DNA from: an uncultured Coriobacteriaceae bacterium
GTDB taxonomy: Bacteria; Actinomycetota; Coriobacteriia; Coriobacteriales; Eggerthellaceae
Length of the DNA: 39,247 bases
Direction of reading: 5' to 3'
NCBI GenBank assembly: GCA_900550385.1
Contig: URRZ01000008.1
Coordinates: 1 to 39,247, forward strand
Shown here: in pieces, positions 1-10,300 of the stretch
Layout: each line of letters begins with the position of its first letter
Position numbering within the stretch: the first letter of the stretch is position 1
Notes under the pieces: model-generated
Database searches by the model: none
What the model was told of the DNA's origin: nothing
Seen by the model: only the letters and a program-made list of their open reading frames with translations
Made by a program: the position numbers and the translations under genes

Positions 1-3000
1 GTTTTGCGCGCCTTCGAGAACCTCACGGGCAAGCAGGCATACCGCCCCGACGTGGCCGGCTGCATGGGCTGCTACGGCGCGGCGCTTTTGGCCCGCGACC
101 GGGCGGGCGCCGAGGGTGTCTCGACCCTGCTCTCCCAAGACGAGATCGACAACCTGAAGGTCAAACACCGCACGGCCCGCTGCGGCCAGTGCTCCAACAA
201 CTGCCTGCTCACCATAAGCGACTTCGGGGGCGGCCGGCGCTTCGTCACGGGCAACCGCTGCGAGAAGGGCGCCGGCTCCAGGAAGGCCTCCTCCCAGGCC
301 CCGAACCTCTTTGCCTTCAAGAACGAGCGCCTCTTCGGCTACGAGCCCCTCAAGGAGGGGGAGGCGCGCCGCGGCACCGTGGGCATCCCGCGCGCGCTCA
401 ACATGTACGAGGACTACCCGTTCTGGTTCACGTTCTTCACGAGCCTGGGCTTTCGCGTGGTCCTCTCGGACCCGAGCACCAAGAAGACCTACGAGGCCGG
501 CATCGAGTCCATGCCGTCCGAGAGCGTGTGCTACCCGGCCAAGCTCTCGCACGGCCATGTCATGAACCTCATCGGCAAGGGCGGCGACTTTATCTGGATG
601 CCCTCGGTGCGCTGGGAGCGCAAAGAAGACGAGACCGCCGGCAACTGCTACAACTGCCCCATCGTCATGAGCTACCCCACGGCCCTCAAGCTCAACGTCG
701 ACGAGCTCGAACAGCAAAAGGTCGAGTTCATGAACGACTTCGTGCCCTACCATGACGTCAAAGAACTCAAGCGCCGCCTCTTTGAGCTCGTGGATGCCAA
801 GCGCTGGGACGACGCCCAGAAGGGCTACGGCCGCTTCACCGGCACCCGCCTCACCAAGGCCGAGGTCGAGGAGGCGGTCGACGAGGCCTGGGCCGAGTCC
901 GAGCGTTTCAAGGCCGACATGCACCGCGCCGGCGAGGAGGCCCTGGAGTGGGTCGAGCAGAACCACGGCCACGGCATCATTTTGGCGGGGCGCCCCTACC
1001 ACAATGACCGCGAGATCAACCACGCCATCCCCGAGCTTCTGACCAGCTTCGGCCTGGCGGTGCTGACGGAAGACTCCATCGCGCATCTGGGCACGCTGGA
1101 GCGCCCCATCCGCCTGGTGGACCAGTGGATGTACCACACCCGCCTGTACGCCGCCGCCAAGGTGGCCACGCGCCGTCGCGACCTGGACCTCATCCAGCTG
1201 AACAGCTTCGGCTGCGGCCTGGACGCGCTCACCACCGACCAGGTGCAGGAGATCCTGGAGCGCGCCGGCAAGGTGTACACGGTGCTGAAGATCGACGAGG
1301 TGTCCAACCTGGGCGCCGCCCGCATCCGCGTGCGCAGCCTGCTGGCCGCGTTGAAGGACCAGGCGGACGAGGAAGCCGAGCAGCGCGCCGAGGTGGCCGG
1401 CTGCCCGGTGGCGACGCTGGATGTGGAGAAGGTCGTCGCCAACATGGAGGCCAGCATCGAGGCCAGCGACGGCAGCGTCGAAGGGCGCATCGCCGCGGAG
1501 CTGGCCGAGCAGTCGGCGGCGGTCCATGCGGCGGAGGGCTCCGCCGAGGCAGCGGCCGATGCCCGCGCGCAGGTGGCGGCCGAGCATGTGCCCAATGCGC
1601 CGGAGACGTTCACCCAGAAGGCGGCGCCCGAGGTGCAGGAGCGCTTCCGCCAGCGCGAAGGCGCCACCACGGAGTTCCCGCGCGCGGTGTTCACCGAGCA
1701 GATGAAGGCCGAGGGCTACACCATCCTGTGCCCGCAGATGGCGCCCATCCACTTCGACCTGCTGATCGACATCTTCCAGCGCAACGGCTACAACCTGGAG
1801 CTTCTGCCGTCGGTGGACCACGGCGCGGTGGATGCCGGCCTGAAGTACGTCAACAACGACATCTGCTACCCGTCGATCCTGGTCACGGGCCAGATCATGG
1901 AAGCGGTCATGAGCGGCCGCTACGACACCGACAAGCTGGCCGTCATCATCACCCAGACCGGCGGCGGCTGCCGCGCCACCAACTACATCTCGCTGATCCG
2001 CAAGGCGCTAGCGGCGGTGGGACTTTCGCACGTGCCGGTGATCGCGCTGTCGTTCAAGGACCTGGGCGAGGACAACCCCGGCTTCAAGATCACGCCGCAG
2101 ATGCTGATGCAGGCGGTGTACGCGCTGCAGTACGGCGACCTGCTGATGATGACGCTGTACCGCACGCGCCCCTACGAGGTGGAGCCCGGCAGCGCCAACC
2201 GCCTGTTCGACCACTGGATGGAGGTGTGCAAGGGCCAGCTGCGCCGCGGCTTGAAGGGCGCCGAGTTCAAGAAGACCGTACGCCAGATCGTGGAGGACTT
2301 CGACACCTTGCCGCTTCAGGGCGAGGGAACCAAGCCGCGCGTGGGCGTGGTGGGCGAGATCCTGGTGAAGTTCCACCCCACGGCGAACAACCAGATCGTG
2401 GACGTCATCGAGCGCGAGGGGTGCGAGGCCGTGGTGCCCGGGCTCATCGAGTTCTTCCTGTTCGGCATCGCCGGCGGCATCTTCCAGCGCCAGCTGGGCA
2501 AGACCAAGAAAAGCGAGGTCGGCAGCAAGATAGCGCTGAAGGCCATCGCCAAGCTGCGCGAGCCGGTGCGCCGCGCGCTGGAGCAGTCGAGCCGCTTCGA
2601 GCCGCCCACCGACATCTACGAGCTGGCCGAATACGCCAGCGAGATCCTGAGCCTGTGCAACAGCATGGGCGAGGGGTGGCTGCTCACGGCCGAGATGGTG
2701 GAGCTCATCAAGACGGGCGCGCCCAACATCGTGTGCACGCAGCCGTTCGCCTGCCTGCCCAACCACGTGGTGGGCAAGGCGGTCATCAAGGAGCTGCGCC
2801 GCCGCTACCCCGAAAGCAACATCGTGGCGGTGGACTACGACCCCGGCGCCTCCGAGGTGAACCAGCTCAACCGCATCAAGCTGATGATCAGCGTGGCGAA
2901 GGCGAACCTGGCCGACAAGGAGCGCGAGGCGCGCGTGCTGCGGGCGCGCGCCAACCATACCGAGGATCCGGCGCTGGGGGCCCGGGCGAAGGCCGCTGCC

Positions 3001-3075
3001 GGCTGCGGATGCGGCTGCGCGGCGGTGGAGGAGGACTTCCACACCGAAGATGAGGTGCGCACCGAGCGGGCGTAG
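1..3075 (+). CDS. Acyl-CoA dehydratase activase-like protein (2-hydroxyglutaryl-CoA dehydratase activator family), 5'-partial
   Basis: The frame is open from base 1, so the gene starts outside the window; the TTG at 4 is not a credible start. The visible 1,024 residues match the C-terminal part of the giant fused activase proteins related to BadF/BadG/HgdC with DUF2229-type modules. The fragment begins with a CMGCYGAA motif, the tail of an ASKHA ATPase activase domain. A Cys-rich stretch (CGQCSNNC, then NRCEKG) and a DUF2229-like block (SESVCYPAKLSHGH) follow. A second dehydratase-like half carries NDICYPS and TQTGGGCRATNY. The C-terminus has a CGCGC cluster. Family members use ATP hydrolysis and an iron-sulfur cluster to deliver low-potential electrons to radical (R)-2-hydroxyacyl-CoA dehydratases, or do so putatively; the substrate here is unknown. 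No dehydratase subunit gene is visible. The gene ends before a strong hairpin, so it is probably a separate transcription unit. Confidence 0.85.
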   Translation, partial: VLRAFENLTGKQAYRPDVAGCMGCYGAALLARDRAGAEGVSTLLSQDEIDNLKVKHRTARCGQCSNNCLLTISDFGGGRRFVTGNRCEKGAGSRKASSQAPNLFAFKNERLFGYEPLKEGEARRGTVGIPRALNMYEDYPFWFTFFTSLGFRVVLSDPSTKKTYEAGIESMPSESVCYPAKLSHGHVMNLIGKGGDFIWMPSVRWERKEDETAGNCYNCPIVMSYPTALKLNVDELEQQKVEFMNDFVPYHDVKELKRRLFELVDAKRWDDAQKGYGRFTGTRLTKAEVEEAVDEAWAESERFKADMHRAGEEALEWVEQNHGHGIILAGRPYHNDREINHAIPELLTSFGLAVLTEDSIAHLGTLERPIRLVDQWMYHTRLYAAAKVATRRRDLDLIQLNSFGCGLDALTTDQVQEILERAGKVYTVLKIDEVSNLGAARIRVRSLLAALKDQADEEAEQRAEVAGCPVATLDVEKVVANMEASIEASDGSVEGRIAAELAEQSAAVHAAEGSAEAAADARAQVAAEHVPNAPETFTQKAAPEVQERFRQREGATTEFPRAVFTEQMKAEGYTILCPQMAPIHFDLLIDIFQRNGYNLELLPSVDHGAVDAGLKYVNNDICYPSILVTGQIMEAVMSGRYDTDKLAVIITQTGGGCRATNYISLIRKALAAVGLSHVPVIALSFKDLGEDNPGFKITPQMLMQAVYALQYGDLLMMTLYRTRPYEVEPGSANRLFDHWMEVCKGQLRRGLKGAEFKKTVRQIVEDFDTLPLQGEGTKPRVGVVGEILVKFHPTANNQIVDVIEREGCEAVVPGLIEFFLFGIAGGIFQRQLGKTKKSEVGSKIALKAIAKLREPVRRALEQSSRFEPPTDIYELAEYASEILSLCNSMGEGWLLTAEMVELIKTGAPNIVCTQPFACLPNHVVGKAVIKELRRRYPESNIVAVDYDPGASEVNQLNRIKLMISVAKANLADKEREARVLRARANHTEDPALGARAKAAAGCGCGCAAVEEDFHTEDEVRTERA

Positions 3076-3097
3076 GCATCGGAAAACGCAATCCGGG

Positions 3098-3143
3098 AGA
3101 CGCCGCCCCCCCCGCGCCGCGCGTGCGGGGGGGGGCGGCGTCT
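3098..3143 (+). terminator. Strong G+C hairpin after the activase gene
   Basis: A perfect 16-bp inverted repeat (3098-3113 with 3128-3143, mainly a C-run against a G-run) encloses a 14-nt G+C loop and lies 22 bp after the stop codon. The T-rich tract that follows is short and displaced (CTTTT at 3153-3157), so it is an imperfect intrinsic terminator, but position and stability support the role. Confidence 0.7.
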
Positions 3144-3341
3144 GCTAAGGATCTTTTACAAGTGCCGCATCCCCTTGTGCGGTAGAATCACGAGAAGCTG
3201 TGTTTTCCGGGCTGGCAGCTAGGGCGCTCATCCGGGGGATCGAAGCAAAACGCCAGATGAGCGATGCGTAGTGCCGGGTCTGTGGGGTTTCGCCGATCAT
3301 GCGCCTCGCATGATCGGGGCGGTTCGAGGGGGGTTCGGGCT

Positions 3342-6300
3342 ATGGTGAAACGGGTTTCTGCGTTCGCGTTCTCGATCATCTTGGCGGTGGGACTGCTGCC
3401 GCTGCCGGCTTTTGCGGATGAGACGCCCGCCGAGGAGGCTGCTGCCGAGGAGACGCAATGGGAGCCCGGCACCTATGTGGAGCACGAGGCGATCGCGTAC
3501 GTGGTGGATGGCGGCGCGCAGGCGAGGGCGTTCTCGCTGAGCGGCGATCTTCTCGATGGCGCCGAGACGCTGGTGACGGTGGACGCCGAGGCGGCCGCGG
3601 AGACGCTGGGCGACGATGCGGAGGCTGGCAGCGAGGCGGAGCCGGCGGCGCGTGCCCGCACGTTGGCGCTTGGCAGCGCCTCCGACGAGCCTGCCGGGCG
3701 TTTGGTGCTGGTGCGCGATGAGTCCAAGACCACCGAAGAGCTCATCGCCGAGCTGGAAGCCGACGGGCGCGTGCTGTTCGCCGAACCCAACGGCTACGTG
3801 GAATCCTTCGACGAAGAGTCGGAAGGCTTTTCCGGTATCGGAGAGGGTGCCTCGTCAGCCAGGATTGCCACCGGGAATGGTGCGGGGGCGCCCGAGGGCG
3901 AGACGTCCAACGATGCGGCGTTGTCGCAAGGGGAAAAGACCGGGGACTCCTCCGACGATCCTTCCGAGTCGGAAGATCCTGCGGCAGGGTCAGAGCCGGT
4001 GACGTTCGGCTCCGACGACGAAGAGCCTGCCGCCGACATGACGGAATTCCAATGGGGGATGTCCAACGACGGAGCGATGGGCGGCGTCTCCGCCGATGAA
4101 GCGGTCGATATCGACTACGATGCTTGGAACGACGCCGTTGCGGCGGGCGGCCTCGATGACGTGGTTGTGGCCGTCATCGATTCCGGCGTCGACGAAACCA
4201 ACCCCGATCTTGCCGGCGTTCTGTGGGACGAGGGCGAAGAATATTCCGAGCTCACCGTTCTCGGCGGCGATGCGCATGGCTTCTCGACGGTTCCCGACAC
4301 TACCTCGACGAGCCCGATTTCCGCAGAGCAATCGCACGGCACGCATGTTGCCGGAATCATTGCGGCAGAATGGAACAATGAGGGCACCTCGGGAGTGGCT
4401 CCCAACGCCAAGATCATGTCGGTGCGCAGCGAGGTGGATGCCGCCTCCGATATGCTGCGCTGCATCAACTACGTGACCGAAGCGGCGAAGGCGGGCGTTG
4501 ACGTGCGCGTGGCGAACTGCTCGTGGGGCATGGGATCCAACGCCTCGCGCGCGTTCGATGTGGCGTTTACCCAGATGGGCCAGGCGGGCGTGATGGCGGT
4601 GTTCGCCTCTGGCAATTCCGACAGCGATATGGATGCCACGTTGAACACGATCTCGACGTTGCGCGACAACCCGTATGTTGTGGTTACGGACTCTATCGAC
4701 GCATCGGGCGAGCTGTCGATGTTCAGCTGCTACGGCCAGGCGACGACCGACGTCGTGGCGCCCGGCTCTACCATCTTGTCGACATGGCCGACGTCAGGTC
4801 AGCAATATCTGGGCGAAGAGGATGATGCCGCTGCGCTCTACGAGAGCTTCGATAGCAAGACACGCGTTGCCGATGACGTCTTAGACGAGGGCAGTCCGGT
4901 TGCTGGCGGCAATGCCGTGCTTTCGTTCCAGTACGAGAGCATGGGCGGGCAGAGCGTTCCTGTCGTGCAAGACGAAAAGCGCTTCGACGGAGATGCGTCT
5001 TTGAAGCTGTCCTACAGTGCCGAAGAGGCACTTTCGCTGGGTGCGGGCGGCCTTATGGTCGTGCGGAGCAGCGAGCTGGACTTATCTGACCTCCCCGAGA
5101 AGCCTCGCTATCTCAGCATTCGCATGACCAGCGAATGCGCGAATGGTGGTTCGGGCTATCCTCAGGTGATGGTAAGCGTGAATACGACGGACGGCTCTCA
5201 AAGCGCTTCGCCGTCTTTTGGTTCTGAATTCGGGATAGGCGGTGACTCTTGGACGGGGTACTTCGTCGAGCTGCCCGAGAACACCGATTTCGAGAATTTC
5301 GGCATAACCATTTCGTATCTCAACCTTCAGATGAGTGTTTTGGGCGGCCAGCGTCCAGCGCAGGTTGCAGACGGCACGATCTACATCGACAGCATCGGCT
5401 TGGGCAGCGATCTTGTTCCCTACAAGTACAGCCAGGGAACCTCGATGGCGGCGCCGTCAGTGACGGGCGCTGCGGCGGTGATTGCGGGAATGCATTCAGA
5501 AGACTCCGCTGCACAGCTGGCGGCATACGTGAAGGGTGCCGCTGCGGGCGATGCCTACGAGGAGTCCTGTTCGACGGGCGGCTACGCCACGGTCGACGGT
5601 GCTGCGAACCCGTCTCCGGTGCCCGTTGAGGCGGAGGTCGCCGAGGACGGTGCAACTGTCACGGTGCGCGGCTATTTCGTGCCGGACGATGTTCGGGTGA
5701 GCATAGGCGGGACGTCGTGTGCGGTGGTGTCGCGCGACAGTACCGTAGGCGGTTTGGGCGACAGCGCGCTGACCGAACTCACGGTTCAAGCTCCTGAGGG
5801 CTTTGCCGGCGGCGAGCAGTGGGTTGAGCTTGCGGGCAGCAATGGAAACGGCAGGATGCTGGTTCAGTTTGAGACGATCGAGCAGGAGGATCCGACCGAG
5901 TCCCAAGCCACCTATTACGACGAAATGAATCTTCCCGTGCCAGACGAGCTGGACGACTGGGGAGGGTGGCAGCTCATCGGCTTTGCCGGCGATGTGTATG
6001 CGCTTCCCCAGGAAAACGAGATGAACTACACCGCCGAGCACGGCTTCATGATGAAGTACGACCCGCAGCTGCAGGAGTGGAGCCGCGTGGCAGTTCCCTC
6101 CTCCGAGCAGTTGGCCGCCGCAGGCGTGCGCAATGTTACGAGCATGGCGGGCACCACCTACCAGGGCTCGTTGATCGTGCAGATCACCAGCAACGCGCAC
6201 ACGGAAGGCAGTGAGTTCTACACAGCAGGCAGCTTCTGGCGCTACACCGTCGAGGGGACGTGGGAGCATATTCCCGTGCCGCCCCTCGACGGCGAGACGC

Positions 6301-7127
6301 TTTCGCTGTCCGCCTTGGGAAGCGATGGCGACAGCCTCTACGTGTTCGGCGGCAAGGGATCTTACGGCTATTCGGGCGAGGGTGGAGACGCAGGCGGCGA
6401 GGTGAAGACCGTCTTTCGCGTTGATTTGGAAGCGGGGACTGCCGTGGAGGTAGGCGAGATGGTGCGTGAGCGCCACAACGCGCACGTTGCCTATCATGAC
6501 GGCGTGTTCTTGGTGAGCGGCGGTCAGAATACCTCTGCGCAGGAAGCCAGCAGCATGGGCGTCGAGCGCTTGCGCGTGCTTAGCGAGGCCGAGACGCTGC
6601 CCTCGCCAACAGGCGAGATGACGGAGTATCCTGCCGGTTCGCTTGTGAACGGCGCCGTGCGCATGTCGTCTCTGGTCACGGAAACAGGCGAGCTGGCGTT
6701 CTCGCCGGCAGCGGTTGCCGACGGGTTCATGATTGTGGGTGCTCGCTGCGACGAGGATAAGGGGGTCGCCGACACCTACACGGTGTCCGTCGAAGACGGC
6801 GCGTTGCCGCAGACGTACGGCAAGCTCGCTTCCGATCAGCGTCTTTTGGCTCCTGCGGCGCTTGCCTACGATGGGAAGCTCTACGTTCTGGCGGCAACCA
6901 CGTCGGCTCCGTACCGCGTGTTCAGCGCGACGGCGGTCGAGACGGTCGCGCAACCGGGCGACTATGCGGGGCCCCGGGATGACGACGGCGATCAGGGCGG
7001 AACCTTGGAATCTCTCGCCTCCACGGGCGATCCGCTGGGGTCGCTGGCTGTCGGAGCCGCCCTTGTCGCCGCTGCGGCGGGCGGTGTCTGCTTCATCCGT
7101 TCTCGCGTATCGAGGGCGCGCGCCTGA
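3342..7127 (+). CDS. Secreted subtilisin-like (S8) serine protease with propeller-like C-terminus and LAxTG anchor, paralog 1
   Basis: This is a 1,261-aa cell-surface protease. The ATG at 3342 is chosen because it is followed directly by a signal peptide (basic MVKR, hydrophobic core, likely cleavage after AFA near residue 26) and has a G-rich stretch upstream; the frame stays open further 5' but codes for nothing plausible. A propeptide similar to I9 inhibitors (GRLVLVRDESKT) precedes an acidic linker. The S8 triad is complete: D280 (VIDSGVD), H332 (SHGTHVAG), S701 (GTSMAAPS). About 200 extra residues lie between the last core strands and Ser701 and read like a jelly-roll insertion. The region from about residue 850 has kelch-like strands (YVFGGKG, FLVSGGQ). 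The end is LASTGD (L1225), a hydrophobic segment and an Arg-rich tail, a sortase signal of the LAxTG type recognised by class E sortases. A TAGAAT box (3183-3188) may be its -10 element. Tandem paralog of the next gene; substrate unknown. Confidence 0.9.
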   Translation: MVKRVSAFAFSIILAVGLLPLPAFADETPAEEAAAEETQWEPGTYVEHEAIAYVVDGGAQARAFSLSGDLLDGAETLVTVDAEAAAETLGDDAEAGSEAEPAARARTLALGSASDEPAGRLVLVRDESKTTEELIAELEADGRVLFAEPNGYVESFDEESEGFSGIGEGASSARIATGNGAGAPEGETSNDAALSQGEKTGDSSDDPSESEDPAAGSEPVTFGSDDEEPAADMTEFQWGMSNDGAMGGVSADEAVDIDYDAWNDAVAAGGLDDVVVAVIDSGVDETNPDLAGVLWDEGEEYSELTVLGGDAHGFSTVPDTTSTSPISAEQSHGTHVAGIIAAEWNNEGTSGVAPNAKIMSVRSEVDAASDMLRCINYVTEAAKAGVDVRVANCSWGMGSNASRAFDVAFTQMGQAGVMAVFASGNSDSDMDATLNTISTLRDNPYVVVTDSIDASGELSMFSCYGQATTDVVAPGSTILSTWPTSGQQYLGEEDDAAALYESFDSKTRVADDVLDEGSPVAGGNAVLSFQYESMGGQSVPVVQDEKRFDGDASLKLSYSAEEALSLGAGGLMVVRSSELDLSDLPEKPRYLSIRMTSECANGGSGYPQVMVSVNTTDGSQSASPSFGSEFGIGGDSWTGYFVELPENTDFENFGITISYLNLQMSVLGGQRPAQVADGTIYIDSIGLGSDLVPYKYSQGTSMAAPSVTGAAAVIAGMHSEDSAAQLAAYVKGAAAGDAYEESCSTGGYATVDGAANPSPVPVEAEVAEDGATVTVRGYFVPDDVRVSIGGTSCAVVSRDSTVGGLGDSALTELTVQAPEGFAGGEQWVELAGSNGNGRMLVQFETIEQEDPTESQATYYDEMNLPVPDELDDWGGWQLIGFAGDVYALPQENEMNYTAEHGFMMKYDPQLQEWSRVAVPSSEQLAAAGVRNVTSMAGTTYQGSLIVQITSNAHTEGSEFYTAGSFWRYTVEGTWEHIPVPPLDGETLSLSALGSDGDSLYVFGGKGSYGYSGEGGDAGGEVKTVFRVDLEAGTAVEVGEMVRERHNAHVAYHDGVFLVSGGQNTSAQEASSMGVERLRVLSEAETLPSPTGEMTEYPAGSLVNGAVRMSSLVTETGELAFSPAAVADGFMIVGARCDEDKGVADTYTVSVEDGALPQTYGKLASDQRLLAPAALAYDGKLYVLAATTSAPYRVFSATAVETVAQPGDYAGPRDDDGDQGGTLESLASTGDPLGSLAVGAALVAAAAGGVCFIRSRVSRARA

Positions 7128-7311
7128 TGGCGCGCTGTGCGCTCTGCCTTAGTCGTCGTGCGCGCAGAAAGCGATGCCGTTTGAGGATGGATTTGCGTGT
7201 CCGTCCCGTGTGGAGCGGGCGCCTTTCCGTGTGGGGCGGATAGAATGGACCTGTATGCGCGCGGCGCCAATCGCCTTGCGCAGGGTTGTCTGCTCTGTTC
7301 GGAGGTCTGCT

Positions 7312-10300
7312 ATGTTGCGCAAACTCGTTTCCGTTCTGTCGGCGGTTGTGCTGGCGTGCGGCTTGATGCCGGTGACGGCGATGGCCGAAGAGTCGACGGA
7401 GGACGCGTCGTCGCTTCAGCTTGAAGCCGGCACCTATGTGGAGCACGAGGCCATTGCCTATGTGGTTGACGACGCAGCGGACGGCATCGCGCCCTTCTCG
7501 CTGGGCGGCGACATCCTGTCCGGCTCCCAGGATCTGATGACGGTCGACGTGAGCACCGCCGAAGAGGCGCTGGGCGTCGATGCGGATGGGGCGGACGCGG
7601 ACGAGGCCGCTGCCGTTTCCGCTCTGTCGCGAACGCGCTCCAATGCAGCCGCCGATGCCGCGGAAACGGGCCGTCTGGTTTTGGTGCGCGACGACTCGAA
7701 GACCGTCGAAGAGCTTGTCGCCGCGTTGGAAGACGATCCGCGCGTGGTGTTCGCGGAGCCGAATTACCTGGTGGAAAGCGAAGATGAGGGCGACGATGCC
7801 GCTGCGGCAACCCAAGTGCCAACGGATGCTTCAGGCACGTCGGTGGATCTTGCCGATATGGACGGAACGGGCGATGGGGGCGCCGAGGGCGGCTCCGCCG
7901 ACGCGGACGCCGGCAGCGGAGATGCCGACGGCTCCGCCCGGAACGGCGACGGCGGCTCCGACGATGGAGTGTCCGGCACCGATCCCCAAACCGGCAGCGG
8001 CATGGATGCCGGCAGCGGCTCCGATGCCGATGCGGCATTCGGCCAGGATCCGAGCGCTTCCGTCGAAGATCTCACCTCGCTGCAGTGGGGTTTCAGCAAC
8101 GACGGCTCGATGGACGGCATCTCACCCGATGAAGCGGTCGATATGGGCTACGACAATTGGAATGACGCCGAGGCTGCGGAAGTGGCGAGCCTCGAAGACG
8201 TTGTGGTGGCCGTCATCGACTCGGGGGTGGACGCCTCCAACCCCGACTTGGCATCGGTGATGTGGGACGACGGCGATACCATCGACGCGCTCGTCAAGCT
8301 TGGAGGCGACGAGCACGGCTTGTCCACCGCGTCCGGCACCACTTCCACCACCGGCTTGGTCAACTACCACGGCACGCATGTGGCGGGCATCATCGCCGCG
8401 AATTGGGATAATCGGGGCATTTCCGGAATGGCGCCCAACGTTCAGATCATGTCGCTGCGCCACTCCGATACGCTGTCGAGCCTGCTTGCGTGCCTCAACT
8501 ATGCGAAGGTCGCCTGCGATGAGGGCGTGAACGTGCGCGTGGCCAACAACTCGTGGGGGCTGGGGCAGTGCGCGAGCCGTTCCATCGATCTCGCCGTCAC
8601 CGAACTGGGCGAACGGGGCGTGGCAAGCGTGTTCGGCTCCGGCAACTCCACTGCCGACAACGACGCCGCCTCTTCGCTGTCCACCACGTTGGCCGACAAC
8701 CCCTACGTCGTGGTGGTGGATGCGATCGAGCCGAGCGGCGAAGTGGCGGGCTACTCGCAGTACGGCCAGACGACAACCGATGTGATGGCGCCCGGCTCGG
8801 TGATCCTGTCAACGTGGGCAACCGGGGAGAGCAACGGACAAGGCTCTGCCGAAGGCCAGAAATACTTGGGCGAAGCCGATAGCGACCCCGTGCTGTACGA
8901 GAGCTTCGACGGGAAAAGCGCCTTCGATGACGCTGTCACTTTGGGGGGTGGAACGAAGCCCGTGCAGGGCGAGCAGGCATTGAGCTTCTTCGCCTATGGG
9001 CGTTCCGGTGTGGGCGAGCCTGTCGGCGAGGCGAAAGAAGGCGCTTCCTTCGAGGGCGCCGCCGCCTATGTGATCCCCTACGACCCCCCGTCCGGCTCCT
9101 TCTCTCAGACCGTGGTCACGAATGCCGTCGATCTGGCGCAGGTGGCAGGCAAGCCCCGCTACCTGAGCATGCGCTATTCGTTCAGGGATGCCGAAGGGCT
9201 GCAGGATGGCCAGCTGCCCTATGACCAGGTGGCGGTCGCGGTGAAGCTGAATCAGGACTCCGGCTACACGTGGGCGCAGCTCACCACCCAAGGGGCCTCT
9301 GGCGTTGTGGACTGGCAGGGGTCGTACTACGACTTGGGCGGAACCGCCATCGCAGTGGACGGCAACGACCAGCAGACGCGGATTCAGCTTACCGCCGATA
9401 TGATCGACTGGGAGAATTTCCAGCTTCAGATCACCTTCGTGGTGGTTCCCGTGTCCACGACGGGCGGCGTGTGGACGTCGGAGCAGACTCCCGTTCCGTG
9501 CACCATCCTGCTCGACAGCATCGGGCTGGGCAGCGACATGGTGCCGTACCAGTACGATCAGGGCACGTCGATGGCCACGCCGGCCGTGACGGGCGCAGCT
9601 GCCATCATCGCGGGCGAAGGCAAGGCGGATGTCGAGGGCGATGCGGCGAAGTCGGCCGAGAAGCTGGCGGCGCTGGTTCGCGGCGCGGCTCAGCCCGACG
9701 AGCGTTACGAGGGCCTGTGCTCCACGGGCGGCTATGCCACGGTCGACGGCGCGAAAAACCCCGGCCCGGCCATCACCAAGGTGGTGGATGAGGGCGAAAC
9801 CATCGAGGTGCAGGGCTATTTCATGTCCAAGAACGCCCAGGTGCAGCTTGACGGCATGTCGGCCCAAGTGACGTCTTGGGTCGATCTTGGCGATGGGAAG
9901 GCGGAGCTCACCGTGGCCAAGCCCGACGCGTTCGCGGGAGGCCAGGTGACGGTGCTCGTCACCGAGGACGGTAAGCAATCCAACCAGCGTGCCGACCTTG
10001 GCCAATCGACCAGCGCGACGTACTACGACCAGACGAGCCTGCCCGTGCCCACCGAGCTGTCGGAATGGGGCGCGTGGCAGCTTGTGGGCTTCAACGGCGA
10101 CCTGTACTGCCTGCCGCGCACCACGATGGTGGAAAGCAACGACGACAGGTTCGAGTTCATGCTGCGCTACGACCCCGCCACGCAGGAGTGGGCGCGCGTC
10201 GAGCTTCCGAGCGCGGATGCCCTCGTCCAGGCAGGGCTTGCCTCCGCGTCGGTGGTGGACGTCACGGCAACCACGTTCGACGGCGACCTGGTGGCGATGC

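Noticed and set aside
1125..3053. 642-codon open frame in another frame of the activase gene
   Set aside because: Arg/Gly/Pro-rich shadow of the real frame, which has conserved Cys and motif content throughout.
3264..3341. Upstream in-frame start for the first subtilisin
   Set aside because: The added residues are Arg/Gly/Ser-rich and would bury the signal peptide; the ATG at 3342 starts directly at it.
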